DNA of 64,000 bases from Arachis hypogaea (lineage: Eukaryota; Streptophyta; Magnoliopsida; Fabales; Fabaceae): assembly GCF_003086295.3 (NCBI RefSeq), contig NC_092041.1, forward strand, positions 94,823,827-94,887,826. The letters are read 5' to 3'. Positions 47,701 to 59,289 of this stretch are shown one piece after another. The notes under the pieces are model-generated. The model ran no database searches and was not told the DNA's origin. It saw only the letters and a list, made by a program, of their open reading frames with translations. The first letter of the stretch is position 1. Each line of letters opens with the position of its first letter. Made by a program: the position numbers and the translations under genes.

Positions 47701-50700
47701 GCCAGGGAAACTATTAATCTCTTCTTCCTTCAAAGAGGAAGATTGATTCGCAGAAGGTGAATTCGCAGCATTAGCATTCTCCATGGGACTTCGAACTGAA
47801 TTCGAACCAGAAAGGACCGATCCAGCAGCTGGTGCACTGGACAAATTATGCGTAGAAACATTCACAGAAAGAGGAGTAGCATGGTTGCCAGCTGGTGTGG
47901 AAGTAGCAGAAATAATTCCACTAACTTTCGCAGGTGGAGTTCTTGCACCAATATCAGAATTGCTATCCTGGGATGCTGTGTCATCAGCTTGCTCCTGGAA
48001 GAAGAGGAAACACCCTGATGATTAGAAGTCAAAGTTTCCTGGAAATAGAATCAACAATATTGTTCATCAATTTAAAATGGCAGATGCACGCTTGTTTCTA
48101 CACCCACTAGGTGAGATACCAATAATTATCTGAATATCTTAACTACTATTACTCTTAGCTAGACAGATGCTTTAAGATCACATCATCAAAATTGCTTATA
48201 GGCCACATAAAAAGAACGGGATAGCCCTTTTTTTATGGCATGAAAAAAATAACATCCTAACATTTAATCCCTCAAAAGTTTTCTGAAACCATTCTTATGT
48301 TTTCATATCAACAACATTGACTCCTGCATCCTTCCATATAAATATAAACATGAAATACATACAGATATTTGTGAGGCAGATGCTGATGCTGATTGTGATG
48401 CTGAAACAGCCAAAGTATTCTTCAAGCTGAGACTAGGAGTAGCCTACCAGAAAACAAAACAAATCAGGAGTTCCAAAAGGAATTGTTCTTACAAGTTAAA
48501 GGGAATGTTATAGGAACCTAGGGTCAAAATAACCTATAAAAACAGGGTAACTCAGTGCATTAGACTCCCACAATTAAGAGGTTCATGGAGGGTATCTTGT
48601 AAAGAGTTAACCACTTCCGAAATTAAAATCCGCATCACCCATCAATTAAATGTAGACTTCTATAATACATTACCATCATAAACTGCATAGCCCAGCAAGG
48701 AATCCAGCAAAATTTGCCAACGTGAAAAATTAATCAATGACCCAATGTGGTAAATTGAATCTACATATGCTTCAATATGTATTACTTAATGATCCCTTGT
48801 ATACTTGCAACAAAACAATCATGAGCAAACAAATACCTTAGATAGGCCAGGGGGGATTGTAACAAGATCTTCAAGAGTCTCCACCTTATCTAAAGGCAAT
48901 GAGCTGTATAGTTCATCAACATCGCTGAATTCATCAAAGTCCTCCTGCAGAAAAATGAAAAATAGAACAAACAGAAAAGTTGCAATAAGTCGTTCACTAT
49001 TGCAAATTGTCGAGCATTATGGTATGATATGTTCAGGTGGTTAAGTTTGAAGGGAAACAGAAGGTTAGGTTTTCATTGATACAGCAACAAACACAACAAA
49101 CAACTACTGAGCCTTGTGTACTGGATGAGGCCAGCTAAATAGCCTCAATATTTCTTCAGTGCCATACTCCTATCAGGAACCATGTCAACAGTCTAAGAAA
49201 ATTGAGACAAACAGCTGCAGCAGCAGTAGCAACAACGACAACAAGAAAGCCTTATCTTTCTAGGTGGAGTCGGTTACGTGGATCAAACAACGTGATTGTG
49301 CCCTTTCATAAAATGATAGTGAAGAAAGTTGTAAAAATGTTTATAAAAATGAATACATAAAGATCGGAAGGTTAAATGACAGCATCTCATTTTGAGTCAT
49401 CTTCAAAAAACAGAGCAACGTTAATTCAATCCCCTCCAAGCAAAGCACCTCTATCAAAGCATAATACATTAAGCACTCACTCCAAAAAAAGACTAAATTA
49501 ACAACCAAATCAGTGCCCAACTTTTTTAGGTATGATGAATTAGACAAACCTGATTACGCTCTACATAATCATCCAAGAAATCCTTGACATCATTAACCTG
49601 CTCCGGACTTAACTCATCATTGTCTAATAGCCTCAAGATAAATTCACATTTCTTTATATGAGCCTTGTGCCGAGTAATTGATGTCTCTAGATGCGTCTAA
49701 GAAAGAAGAAAAACATGACATGATGTAAGTGACCGTTCAAAAGGTCAACCATCATTTTAACAGAACAATGTATGAATGTTTCATACCAATCTAGGTGGCC
49801 TGTTCTTTCCTTTCTTGACAGAAAGCCCTTCAAGCTCAGCTTCAAAGTTGTCAATCTGAGATTCTAACTCCCCAACCTACTCAAATATTTAAAAAAAAAT
49901 GATGATGAGAGCCAGGCACATCATTCAAATTAATATTTTATGAAATTTAAACAACATATCATCAAAGAGAAATGCAACATAAATTTCCAATAAACAGTCA
50001 ACCTACACAAGAAATTTTATCATGTTGCAATAAGCATAGATATTGGATAATAGATACAAAGCAAAAAAGGCTGAGAATTAGCTATCCAACAGTAAGAACA
50101 CGATGGCAGAAAAGCTATAACCACAAACAAGTTTTAGCCATACTTTGGATGCAAGCACAACAAGCAAACTGGAAAATTATTCAAAGGAATTGACTTCATA
50201 CCACATTGTTCAACCAATCCCTTGTCTCTGATTTAGCCTTCTCTTTTGGATCCTGTGAGAAAATAGCAAAACACAACGCTCAGCACAAAGAAGGCATAAC
50301 AAGTAATACAAAACTAGAAAAATAGCAAAGGAGCCTTTTTTTTGGCATAGTCACACTTACAGTCTTAGGCTGTTGACCTAAGCCTTCCTTAGAGAATGCT
50401 TTGGTCTTTGTCTCCTTTTCACATATCTTAAACCTTTCCATTTCACGTTCAATTAACTTGCGGGCATCCACTAGAGCTTGCTCATAAGATGCACTAACCT
50501 ATATCAAAATGTGCCAAAAAAGGGAAACCATATTATATTATCACAATGAACCGAGGCAGCACAACCACCAAAACACAAGAGCCCCCCATCCCCGCAAGAA
50601 AAGGGTATGCAACAAAGCAGGGCAATATACACATTATTATCATTTACTCAATGGGTTCAAAATGACACAATCATACTCATACCGACATACATCCACTGCA

Positions 50701-51302
50701 TGTGAGTTCCTTGAAATCACATCACATCACATTCATCTAAAATTTTTCCAAGGTTAACGCATTTCACCAACTATCATAATTCAGCTATTCAACATATGTA
50801 TAAAACCCTCATTGATTAAAAACCCAAAACACTGAAGGAATTAACATTCCAAATAAAACAGCATAAATTCGGCATATCGGTGCGAAATTAGTACAACAAG
50901 CACCATTTTTTATTTTTTGTATATTCCATTTAGTATAAAGGGAATTTGAACATGCAGTATATCAAGCACCTTCTTGTCCTTGATTTCGCTGGACTGAATC
51001 CAAGTCTTAATTTGGTCCCTGTACCTCTGAAGCTTCTTAATCTCCTTCTTGAGGTCTGCTTCAAACTTCTCCTTCTGGTTGGCATTATCTGTGTCGTAAA
51101 CCTAACACAACCCAACCAACGCCGCCATTTCTCGCGTGAATTTTCGATCAGCAAAATTTAAAAAGAAAATTAAGATTTTAAATTTGACCCAAAAAAGAAG
51201 AGGTAGGACCTTGTTCCAGATACTATCAAAGACTTCAACACCTTCCTGGACTTTCTTGAGAACGCGATCGATCTCTCCCTGAAGCTTCCGACTCGCACCC
51301 AT
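43583..51302 (-). CDS. CCR4-NOT transcription complex subunit 3 (NOT3/CNOT3-like)
   Basis: Sixteen coding exons on minus join to 891 aa: 51302-51210, 51101-50970, 50498-50361, 50252-50202, 49876-49787, 49696-49550, 48944-48837, 48443-48363, 47994-47299, 46906-46745, 46127-45962, 45475-45333, 44638-44354, 44253-44119, 44042-43861, 43649-43583. All use GT-AG and phases agree. The protein is a core part of the CCR4-NOT complex, which shortens mRNA poly(A) tails and tunes transcription. The N-terminal Not3 domain (about residues 3-235) starts [18 protein letters not shown] and is coiled-coil rich. A Ser/Asn/Gln-rich linker fills the middle (exons 8-12). The C-terminal NOT box includes [35 protein letters not shown] and YVYFDF, and ends LEDELLV. 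No damage is seen. A GH17 gene and transposons flank it, with no functional link. Length is normal for plant NOT3 proteins. Confidence 0.96.
44690..44729. repeat. (CA)n microsatellite in a NOT3 intron
   Basis: ACATACACATACAC units lead into a pure CA run within the intron between the coding exons at 45475-45333 and 44638-44354. Confidence 0.9.
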
Positions 51303-51766
51303 TGATTGTGACTCTCAATTCCACAGTTCGCTCTATTTCCCCAAATTTCCCCCAATTGAAGCTTTCTAGAGTTTGTTTCTGCGCTCACTTGCTAGTTCAG
51401 ACTCAAAGTTCAGTGATGAGTGGTGACGCGGAGATTCTACCACGTTTGGTTATTTCTTTCTCTTCAAGTTTGGTTATCTTCTTTCTTCACGGGATACACG
51501 TATAGTCGGGTCGGGTATAATTAAATTGGAATCGGACCTAAATTAGGTGGAAAGTTTAGGTTAATTACGGATTCAGATTTTATTCTATTTAATCAAATAC
51601 AATTTTACTTTGACTCTAACTCTATTATAATTCTTAAAAGACCTCTTAATTTGTGTATTGGTGTATTAAATTTTTGTTGATTGTTAGATGAAGAGTAAGC
51701 CTTAGAAAGCAAGATTAGTAGAGAATTGAGAGAATTGACCTTAGACACTTGAGAGTTAGAATGATA
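51303..51766 (-). promoter_or_regulatory. 5' leader and likely promoter of the NOT3 gene
   Basis: About 460 bp separate the NOT3 ATG from the first Helitron terminus. The first ~100 bp (51303-51400) are pyrimidine-rich as plus-strand sequence suggests a 5' UTR. No convincing TATA box was found. The Helitron lies within what is probably the proximal promoter. Confidence 0.5.
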
Positions 51767-52165
51767 TCTTTATCTTTATAGTAATACAAATGCGGAGTTC
51801 ATTTGCTGATGTGGCGCTCATACGTTGAGTTTGAGAGTTTATTTGCTTAGGTGTCATCACTAAAAATTTTTAGATTTATATTTATAAATTATAAATTATA
51901 AATTATTATTTGCTTAGGTTGTTATTTTCAAATTTTAAGTTTGGGTTGTTTTTATTTGTTTGGGTTGTTTTACTTAGGTTGTTATTTTATAAATTTTCAA
52001 TTTGATTGACTTTCATTTAAATTTAAATTAAAGTCAATCAAATTTAAAAAATTTTAGTTATGAGTCAACTATAAAAATATAAGTTATGAGAGATGTAAAG
52101 CACCACAATTTAAAGTACATCAATCCCTTTCTTTACATATATTCAAAATCTCTCTACTTATTCCA

Positions 52166-53225
52166 ATGGTTGGTATTCACAAAATTGCAGGCATCAATCT
52201 TACCATCGACAATTTGTGTGTACGTATACAAGTGATATGGTTATGGACACTACCAAGTTACGGAAATTCTCCATTGCCATACTCAATTGAGATGGTTTGG
52301 CTCGATGAAGACGTGAGTTTTCTACTAATATTTTTCTATTTTATTTTAAATTTATTTGTTTATTCTTATCTAATCGTTCTTTGATTTTTGCTCATCAATT
52401 CTATTTTATTTTATTTTGCATGTTTTGTAGTCTTTGACAAGGAGGCAAAACAAGTTCTGGAAAAGAGCTGTATAGAGATACTTGATCCACTCTTATTGGT
52501 AAGTTCTAACCAATATTTATTTCTAAAAACATTAGTGAAGATATTTTTAATGGTAATTTTTATATTATTTATTATTAATATATTATGTAATACCCTGCAG
52601 AAAGGAAATCTATGGGATACACCTACACTTTTTCTCAACATAATTGATAAGACTTTCTCTTCATCATTGAAGTTCACATATATGATAATCCACATTTTTT
52701 ACTTTCTTATAAAGTTAAGAAGATGACTGATAATCCACATTTTTCACTTTCTATTAAAAATCAGTTTATTTTTCTCTTCTTTGGTCATTACTCATTAGTA
52801 GTATCTAATTTTTAAATAATAATTAATAACTAATTATAATTTTAGGATGTTGACTACATCGATTGTTTGTTTTCAATTTCAAAGACGTCCTCAATCATTG
52901 AAGGAGAAAAAGTAGAAGGTGTTAAGGTATTTGTTCAAAAAATGAATCTTTTGTTTATTTATTTTCTTAAAGTTAGATCTTTATTTTATTCAAAAAATAT
53001 TATTGAGATAAAATCAAACGTGAGAAGGACGTCTTTAATTTAACGTAGTATTTTGTACAGAATTTGTTACTTGAATTCTCCAATGAGGTTGCAGACAATA
53101 ATGAATCCGAAGTGTTGAAAAATGCTATTACACCAGCCAAGCGATTATTCTCGGAGTCGGAAGATTCGAAGGTGCAAGGAGATACCTCAATCTGCAAGAA
53201 GATCAAGATTGAGAATGAAACTTGA
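52166..53225 (+). pseudogene. RPA1-like gene in Helitron 1
   Basis: Exon 1 (ATG 52166 to about 52313, ending GAC|GTGAGT) encodes MVGIHKIAGINLTIDN, VIWLWTLPSY and PYSIEMVWLDED, an RPA DBD-A-type OB-fold start. The exon with its second half is absent. A later block at 52428-52500 encodes FDKEAKQVLEKSCIEILDPLLL and 52600-52680 encodes the start of the next; these belong to the C-terminal OB fold. Further blocks are 52850-52925 (CLFSISKTSSIIEGEKVEG) and 53060-53225 (a lysine-rich tail ending IKIENET, stop at 53223). The large missing middle makes it non-functional as an RPA1, although it could be spliced. Confidence 0.72.
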
Positions 53226-54407
53226 GAATTTAGATGCACGTATTTTAGAATCCCTTCTAGAGTCTATCTAATAAAATAATGTCAAGTATATGTTTGTTTT
53301 GGTAGAAACATTGTCTTTTCTTAAGTTGTTATTTTTCTTTTGGTTTTTTTCGATTTATACGTTTAGAATTTAGAATTTTTTTAAATATAAATTAAAGTTA
53401 TTTGCTTATTGCTTGTGGTTTTATTTTTAATTCTATTCACACCGTTGATATTCTGTTAATTTCTAATTTAGTATTTAATGTCATAAAGTTATAAATTTCT
53501 CATATGAATTATTGTTGATACAATTAAGTTAGTTATTGATTTTTAATGTGTATTTATTTAAAAAAAATCTAATTATAATTTTTAATTAAAGTATTATGTT
53601 TAAAATTTTAAATTTAAATTCAAATAATTTTTTTTTGAATTTTAGGTAAGCAATTGAGTTTGAGAATATTTTTTAAAATTTTATATAATTTATAAGCTAC
53701 TATACTAATTACAAAAGATTATATTAAAGTAAATAGAATTACTATTCTTATTAAAATGTGAGGTTATTTATATTATTTGAAAAAAAATTGATTTGACATT
53801 CTTCTATACTTAATTCTGTTTCTAATAGTGTTCTGACAAAATTGAATTAATTTAAAAATTTTTATTTAAAAATTTAAAATCTGTATTAGCTAATTAGGAA
53901 ATTCTATTTAAAAATTTTAAATTATTTGTTTAGATTGTTTTACTTAGGTTGTTATTTTTTAAATTTTAGGTTGTTTTGCTTAGGTAGTTATTTTTTAAAT
54001 TTTAAGTTATTTATTTAGATTGTTATTTTTTAAATTTTAAATTGTATACATATTACTCTTTTAAATCATGAATTATTATTTACTTAAGTTGTTACTTTTT
54101 AATTTTAAATTATTTGTTCATAAATTAAAATTTTGAAAAAATTAATTTAAATTTATTAAATTAAATAAAGATAGTATTTAATTATTTAAATTTTGCTAAG
54201 ATAAACTTTATTTATAAATTAAGTAACAACTTTTGTCGTATAAGATCTCTACCATGTTTAATACGCCTCAGTTATAGTTAAGAAACACATTTTTTAAAAT
54301 CTGTTGATTCTTTTTATTTGAACGCTATATTTAAAACTTTGAATATTTATTTTATCTACAAATTTAATTCAAATTTAAATTAAAGCCAATTAAATACACA
54401 GAACCTT

Positions 54408-54800
54408 TATCTTTATAATAATAAAAATGAAAATCTTATACGCTAACGTGACGCTCGTATAAAAATCTTTATCTTTGAACTCAATGTGGGTAACTTTATG
54501 ACTACACATCATGAGTATGTGGTTAATTTAAACCAATATACCAATATGCACATACTTCCAGAATTGTCAAGTATCCCACGAGATGAATTTAATTTTGTGA
54601 GTTTTTACACTCTCAATACTCCTGAGTTCGATTATACGTATTTGGTTGGTAAGTTTATTGTTTTAGAAAAAATATAATTTATAGATAAAATTATTTATTT
54701 TATTGATAATTTCGGTTGTATTTTTTACTTAACAAATTTATTTATAACAATTTTTTGTTATTTTAATCCATTTTAAATATTATTGAATATTATACCAACT
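54408..54800 (+). pseudogene. RPA-like exon fragment after a degenerate Helitron 5' end
   Basis: A diverged 5' end (CTTTATCTTTATAATAATAA) at about 54410 is followed within 80 bp by the OB-fold exon present at 39787: NFMTTHHEYVVNLNQ, SSIPRDEFNFVSFYTLNT, YTYLVGKFIV. 54776-54800 starts the next exon. It supplies the exon missing from the gene at 52166, but in the wrong order. Confidence 0.65.
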
Positions 54801-55046
54801 TGAATTTTTGAAAATTGAATAATGCGTTATTCATGATTTATTATATTTGTTGAGATTTTTAATTAAAAAAATTATTTTTTTAAAAGTAATTAAAATTAAA
54901 TTTTATGATACTTTAAGTTTAAAATTCATTAAGATTTTTCAATTATTTTCATTATAATGAGATATTTAAAAAAAAATAAAAAATTAATATTATAATTAAT
55001 TAAAAGAGAATCAGTTTTACCAAAAAAAAAAGAGAATCAGTTACTT

Positions 55047-55134
55047 AGCTTTCGATCAATGTGAAAAAAAAAACAAACGTGACTTATGGTTATCGGTCAA
55101 TGTGAAAAAAAAAACAAACGTGACTTATGGTTAT

Positions 55135-55135
<1 letters not shown>
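55047..55135 (+). repeat. 43 bp tandem duplication
   Basis: GTCAATGTGAAAAAAAAAAC followed by AAACGTGACTTATGGTTATC occurs twice in direct succession, just before an AT run at 55142-55181. Confidence 0.85.
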
Positions 55136-55184
<49 letters not shown>

Positions 55185-55185
<1 letters not shown>

Positions 55186-55345
55186 AGTCTAGGGGCAGCA
55201 ACTTTTTCAAATTCTGGCCAGCATGTAACCAGCAAGAAAAAGTGAACCATTGGATGAAATCTCATACCAATCTCACACCATTAAAATCATCATTGATGGC
55301 TATTTGATGGCTACAAATACCAAAAGTTGCTGGCCCCTAACACTT
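55185..55345. mobile_element. MITE, about 160 bp
   Basis: The left end AAGTCTAGGGGCAGCAACTT pairs with the right end AAGTTGCTGGCCCCTAACACTT as terminal inverted repeats with small differences. AT repeats flank both sides, so the target duplication cannot be read. There is no coding capacity. Confidence 0.78.
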
Positions 55346-56059
55346 CTCATATATATATAACTTCTTTGAGCTTCATCTATTCATTCCACCGAATAGGATT
55401 TAAGAAAGAAAGAAAGGAGTTGAGGATGAGAGAGAGACAGAAGCTTGCATGAGACAAACGTCAAGATGCTGTTATTTTTTTGAAAATACTTTACGTCGTT
55501 TTATCTTTATAAAATAAAATAAATAATTAATTATTAATTTTTAAATTATAACTATTTTTTTAATAAAAAATAATTTATAAAGTGTGTTTAAAATTTTATG
55601 AATTTTTTAATTTTTAAATTTTAAAATATAAAACATATATGTATATAATTTGGTACAATTTTTGTTGTTGTTTTTTTTTAAGTTATAATTAATTTTTTTA
55701 ATATAAACACTTATACATATTAGATAAGTAAATGAAATCTAAAAATTTTAATATTGACTTTAATGTAAATTTATTTATTTATATTTGTTTTAAGATTTTA
55801 TTCTATAAATTTAAATTTATTTATTTTAGTATTTTCTATTTAGATTATGATTTTAATTTTATTTTATTATAAATATTTTTGTTATATTATATTTTTTGTG
55901 CTTGAAGAATTTCAATTTATTGAGGAAAAAATTATTTTCGGTGAATAAATATTTTTCTATCTTTTTATTTAAAATATTATTATTAATATATTAGTATTAA
56001 AAATATAAAAGATAAAGTATACTTAAAAAAAATATATTATGAGATTAAATGATTTTATG

Positions 56060-56884
56060 ATTGTGGGTATTTGTCTACACGGGAGGCTGTGTGAGGAACT
56101 TTGGCAAACAAATTATTTACCTTTTATTTATCCGAAAAACAAAATATCATCTTTAAATACGATGACAATCTTGAGAAAATCATGGATTAAGAGAAAGGAA
56201 AAGGTAAAATGTTTTTAGCATGGATGGAGGCCAACAAAGAATTTGAAGCAAGTCAAACTTTAACGTATGCTGAGTTTTCAAATCAATTTGTTTATAATAT
56301 AGAAGAAAGGAAATGATATCCACGCAAGAGAGAATATTTTATTAGGAGATTAAACTCTATTCCATCGGGTACATGTGATATCTACTATGAGAATTTTGTA
56401 ATTATTCAAAAACGTTGCACAATATATGAGTCTATTAGGATAGTTAATGGGATTACATATCCTAGCTTCCAAGATATTTTCTATTTTATGGGACTATTGC
56501 TTGACGATAAAAAATTCATTGCAGCTATTAATAAGGTCTAAGGTCTGGTCATCAATTGAGAAAACTGTTTGTGATGCTATTGATATCTAATAATGTTAAC
56601 AAACCAAATCATATTTGGAATACAACTTAGACATTATTGGCTGACGGGATACTATATATGAGGAGAAAAATATTGAAAACCAAGGTATTTAACTATGTGG
56701 TAAATTATTATCGCATATAGGACTTTACTTGCTAAAATCAGTGTTCACCAATGGACAACTTCATGCTGCTTTGTCAAGAATTAAGAGTCGCAATAGTCTG
56801 AACATTCTACTTTTAGATGAAGACAACAATCCAAACTTATCAACAACAAATGTCGTATTCAACGAAGTTTTTAATAATATTTAA
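56060..56884 (+). pseudogene. Decayed Helitron Rep/helicase gene, helicase core deleted
   Basis: The conserved order of the region between Rep and helicase is present: CGYLSTREAV, KMFLAWMEANKEFEAS, LTYAEFSNQFVY, YPRKREYFIGRLNSIPSG, IVNGITYPSFQDI, LLLDDKKFI, then (after frameshift) SGHQLRKLFVMLL. The sequence then jumps to the C-terminal helicase motif VFTNGQLHAALSRIKSRNSLNILLLDED and a stop near 56882. The PIF1 helicase core between them is deleted. Several stops and frameshifts are present. The N-terminal part and HUH nuclease were not found. Confidence 0.85.
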
Positions 56885-57345
56885 ATAAGAAAATAGTATT
56901 TTCATTTTAGTAACATATTATGATTTATACTTTTGTATAAATATTTGTCATAGATATAACTAATTTATTAACTATACTTTCAGACTTGAAATAAAATGTG
57001 TAACATGGAGTATAACATCATATGCCAATTATTTTTCTAATGAGATTAGTAAAATACTTGGTTGTCGATAAATTTTCATTAGCCTTATAATATAAAGTTT
57101 AGTGTAAAATTGACATTATACTATTACAGTTATATATATGCTCTTATTTTTTCATGTCTTTTTCCTTATAGCTCAAAAATATTATAGACTTCAAACTGTT
57201 TCATTTGCATTTTACTTGAATAAAGATAAAATAACATATTAAGTACGTTTATTATATAATGACAATGATAGTGTTATACTAAACTTGAGAAATTTATAAT
57301 TATAAAATATTATTTTCGATTTACCATATCAAATTAAAATATAAG

Positions 57346-57373
57346 CCAGTGCATCGCACGGGTTTAATACTAG
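57346..57373 (+). other. Helitron 3' terminus: hairpin plus CTAG
   Basis: CC-A-GTGC-ATC-GCAC-G-GG forms a short stem-loop, followed by TTTAATACTAG and then host T. This is the signal at which Helitron rolling-circle replication terminates. Confidence 0.9.
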
Positions 57374-58095
57374 TAGTAATACAAATGGGGAGCTCATTTA
57401 CTGACGTGGCGCTCATACGTTGAGTCTGGGAGTTTATTTGCTTACATGTCGTCACTAGAAATTTTTAGATTTATATTTATAAATTATAAATTATTATTTG
57501 CTCAGGTTGTTATTTTCAAATTTTAAGTTTGGATTGTTTTACTTAGGTTGTAATTTTTAAAATTTTAAATTGTTTAATTTGTTTGAATTATTTTACTTAG
57601 GTTGTTATTTTTTAAATTTTAAATTATTTTATTTAAGTTGTTATTTTTTTAATTTTATTTAGATTGTTCTTTTTTATATTTTAACACTATTTTTAAAAAT
57701 TTGTTAATTCTTTTTAGCATAATTTTTTAAAATTTTGTTGATTCTTTTTTAAATTGCAGCTACATAAATTCTTTTAAAGAAATTTAGAGTTTTGAAAAAA
57801 TTTACATTAATTATTCTTCGGTTGTTACATACTAATATTACAATAAATAAATATTTACGTTAGTTTAGAAATTTTAAATTATTATTTATTTAAGTTGTTA
57901 TTTTTAAATTTTAAATTTGGGTTGTTTTACTTAGTTTGTTATTTTTTAAATTTTAAATTAAAGTCAACCAAATTTTAAAAAATTTAGTTACGATGCAACT
58001 ATAAAATGATAAGTTATGAGAGATGTAAAATACCACAATTTAAAGTACATCAATCCCTTTCTTTACATATATCCAAAATCTTCCTACTTATTCCA

Positions 58096-59267
58096 ATGGC
58101 TGATATTCACAAAATTGCTGACATCAATCCTACAATCGACAATTTGTGTGTACGTATACGAGTGATATGGTTATGGACACTATCAAGTTACGGAAATTCT
58201 CCATTGCCATACTCAATTGAGATGGTTTGACTCGATGAAGACGCGAGTTTTCTACTAATATTCTTTTATCCATGACTCTAAGGTTATTTATTTATTTATT
58301 TAAATTAAAGTCTATGTACATTGGATTAGATATTAAATAAGTCTATATTTAACTTTTTCTTATGTTATTTTCTTTTTTAAGCACGTGTCGAATAAAGCTT
58401 GGTGTCATTGATGATTCTGACTGTGCATGTTATGTAGTCTTTGACAAGGAGGCAAAACAAGTTTTGGAAGAGAGCTGTGTAGAGATACTTGATCCACTCC
58501 TATTGGTAAGATCTAACCAATATTTATTTCTAAAAACATTAGTGAAGATATTTTTATTGGTACTTTTTATATTATTTATTATTAATATATTATGTAATAT
58601 CCTGCAGAAAGGAGATCTATCAGATACACCTACACTTTTACTCAACCTAATTGATAAGATCTTTCTCTTCATCGTTGAAATTCAAATATATGATATTTCA
58701 TATTTTTCACATTCTTATAAAGTTGAGAAGATGACTAATAATGTGGATCTCATAAATAAATTCAAAGAGGCTCACCCTATTCAATATTGTGAGTATATAT
58801 AAGTGTACTTCTATTAAAAATTAATTTATTTTTTACTTTCTTGGTCAATAGTAGTATCTAATTTATAAATAATAATTAATTATAATTTTAAGATGTTGAC
58901 TACACCGGTGGTTTGTTTTCAATTTCAAAGACATCCTCAATCATTGAAGGGGAGAAAATAGAAGGTCCTAAGGTATTTGTTCAAAAAATATTTTTTTTTG
59001 TTTGTTCTCTCAAAATTAAATCTTAATTTTATTCAAAAAATATTAGTGAGATAAAATTAAAGGTTAGAAAGAAGTCTTTAATTTAACGTGGTTTTTTGTA
59101 CAGAATTTGTTGTTTGAATTCTCCATTGAAGTTGCGGCCAATGATGAATCTGAATTGTTGAAAAGTGCTATTACACCAACTAAGTGACTATCCTCGGAGT
59201 CGGAAGATTCGAAGGTGGAAGAAGATACCTCAACTTGCAAGAAGATCAAGATTGAGAAAGAAACTTG
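58096..59267 (+). pseudogene. RPA1-like gene in Helitron 2
   Basis: This is parallel to the gene at 52166 but more damaged at the start: the codon for W in IEMVW has become TGA (58228-58230) and the splice donor GAC|GTGAGT reads GCGAGT. The C-terminal OB-fold exons are better preserved: CACYVVFDKEAKQVLEESCVEILDPLLL (58425-58505) and KGDLSDTPTLLLNLIDKIFLFIVEI...NVDLINKFKEAHPIQY (58608-58795). The last exon (59104-59267) ends IKIEKET, with one internal TGA. It lacks the same middle exons as the other copy, so the deletion predates their divergence. Confidence 0.72.
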
Positions 59268-59289
59268 AGAATTTGGATGCACATGTTTT

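Larger units (their letters stand above)
51767..57373 (+). mobile_element. Helitron 1: RPA-like gene, decayed Rep/Hel, typical 3' end
   Basis: The 5' end is TCTTTATCTTTATAGTAATAC (TC at 51767 or 51773, each preceded by A). The 3' end is CCAGTGCATCGCACGGGTTT followed by AATACTAG (57346-57373): a GTGC/GCAC stem-loop 11 nt before CTAG, a textbook plant Helitron terminus, followed by T. Inside are an RPA-like gene (52166-53225), a second RPA exon fragment, a MITE and a decayed Rep/Hel region (56060-56884). All lie on plus. Size is about 5.6 kb. It could be a composite of two family members because a second 5'-like end occurs at 54415. Confidence 0.75.
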
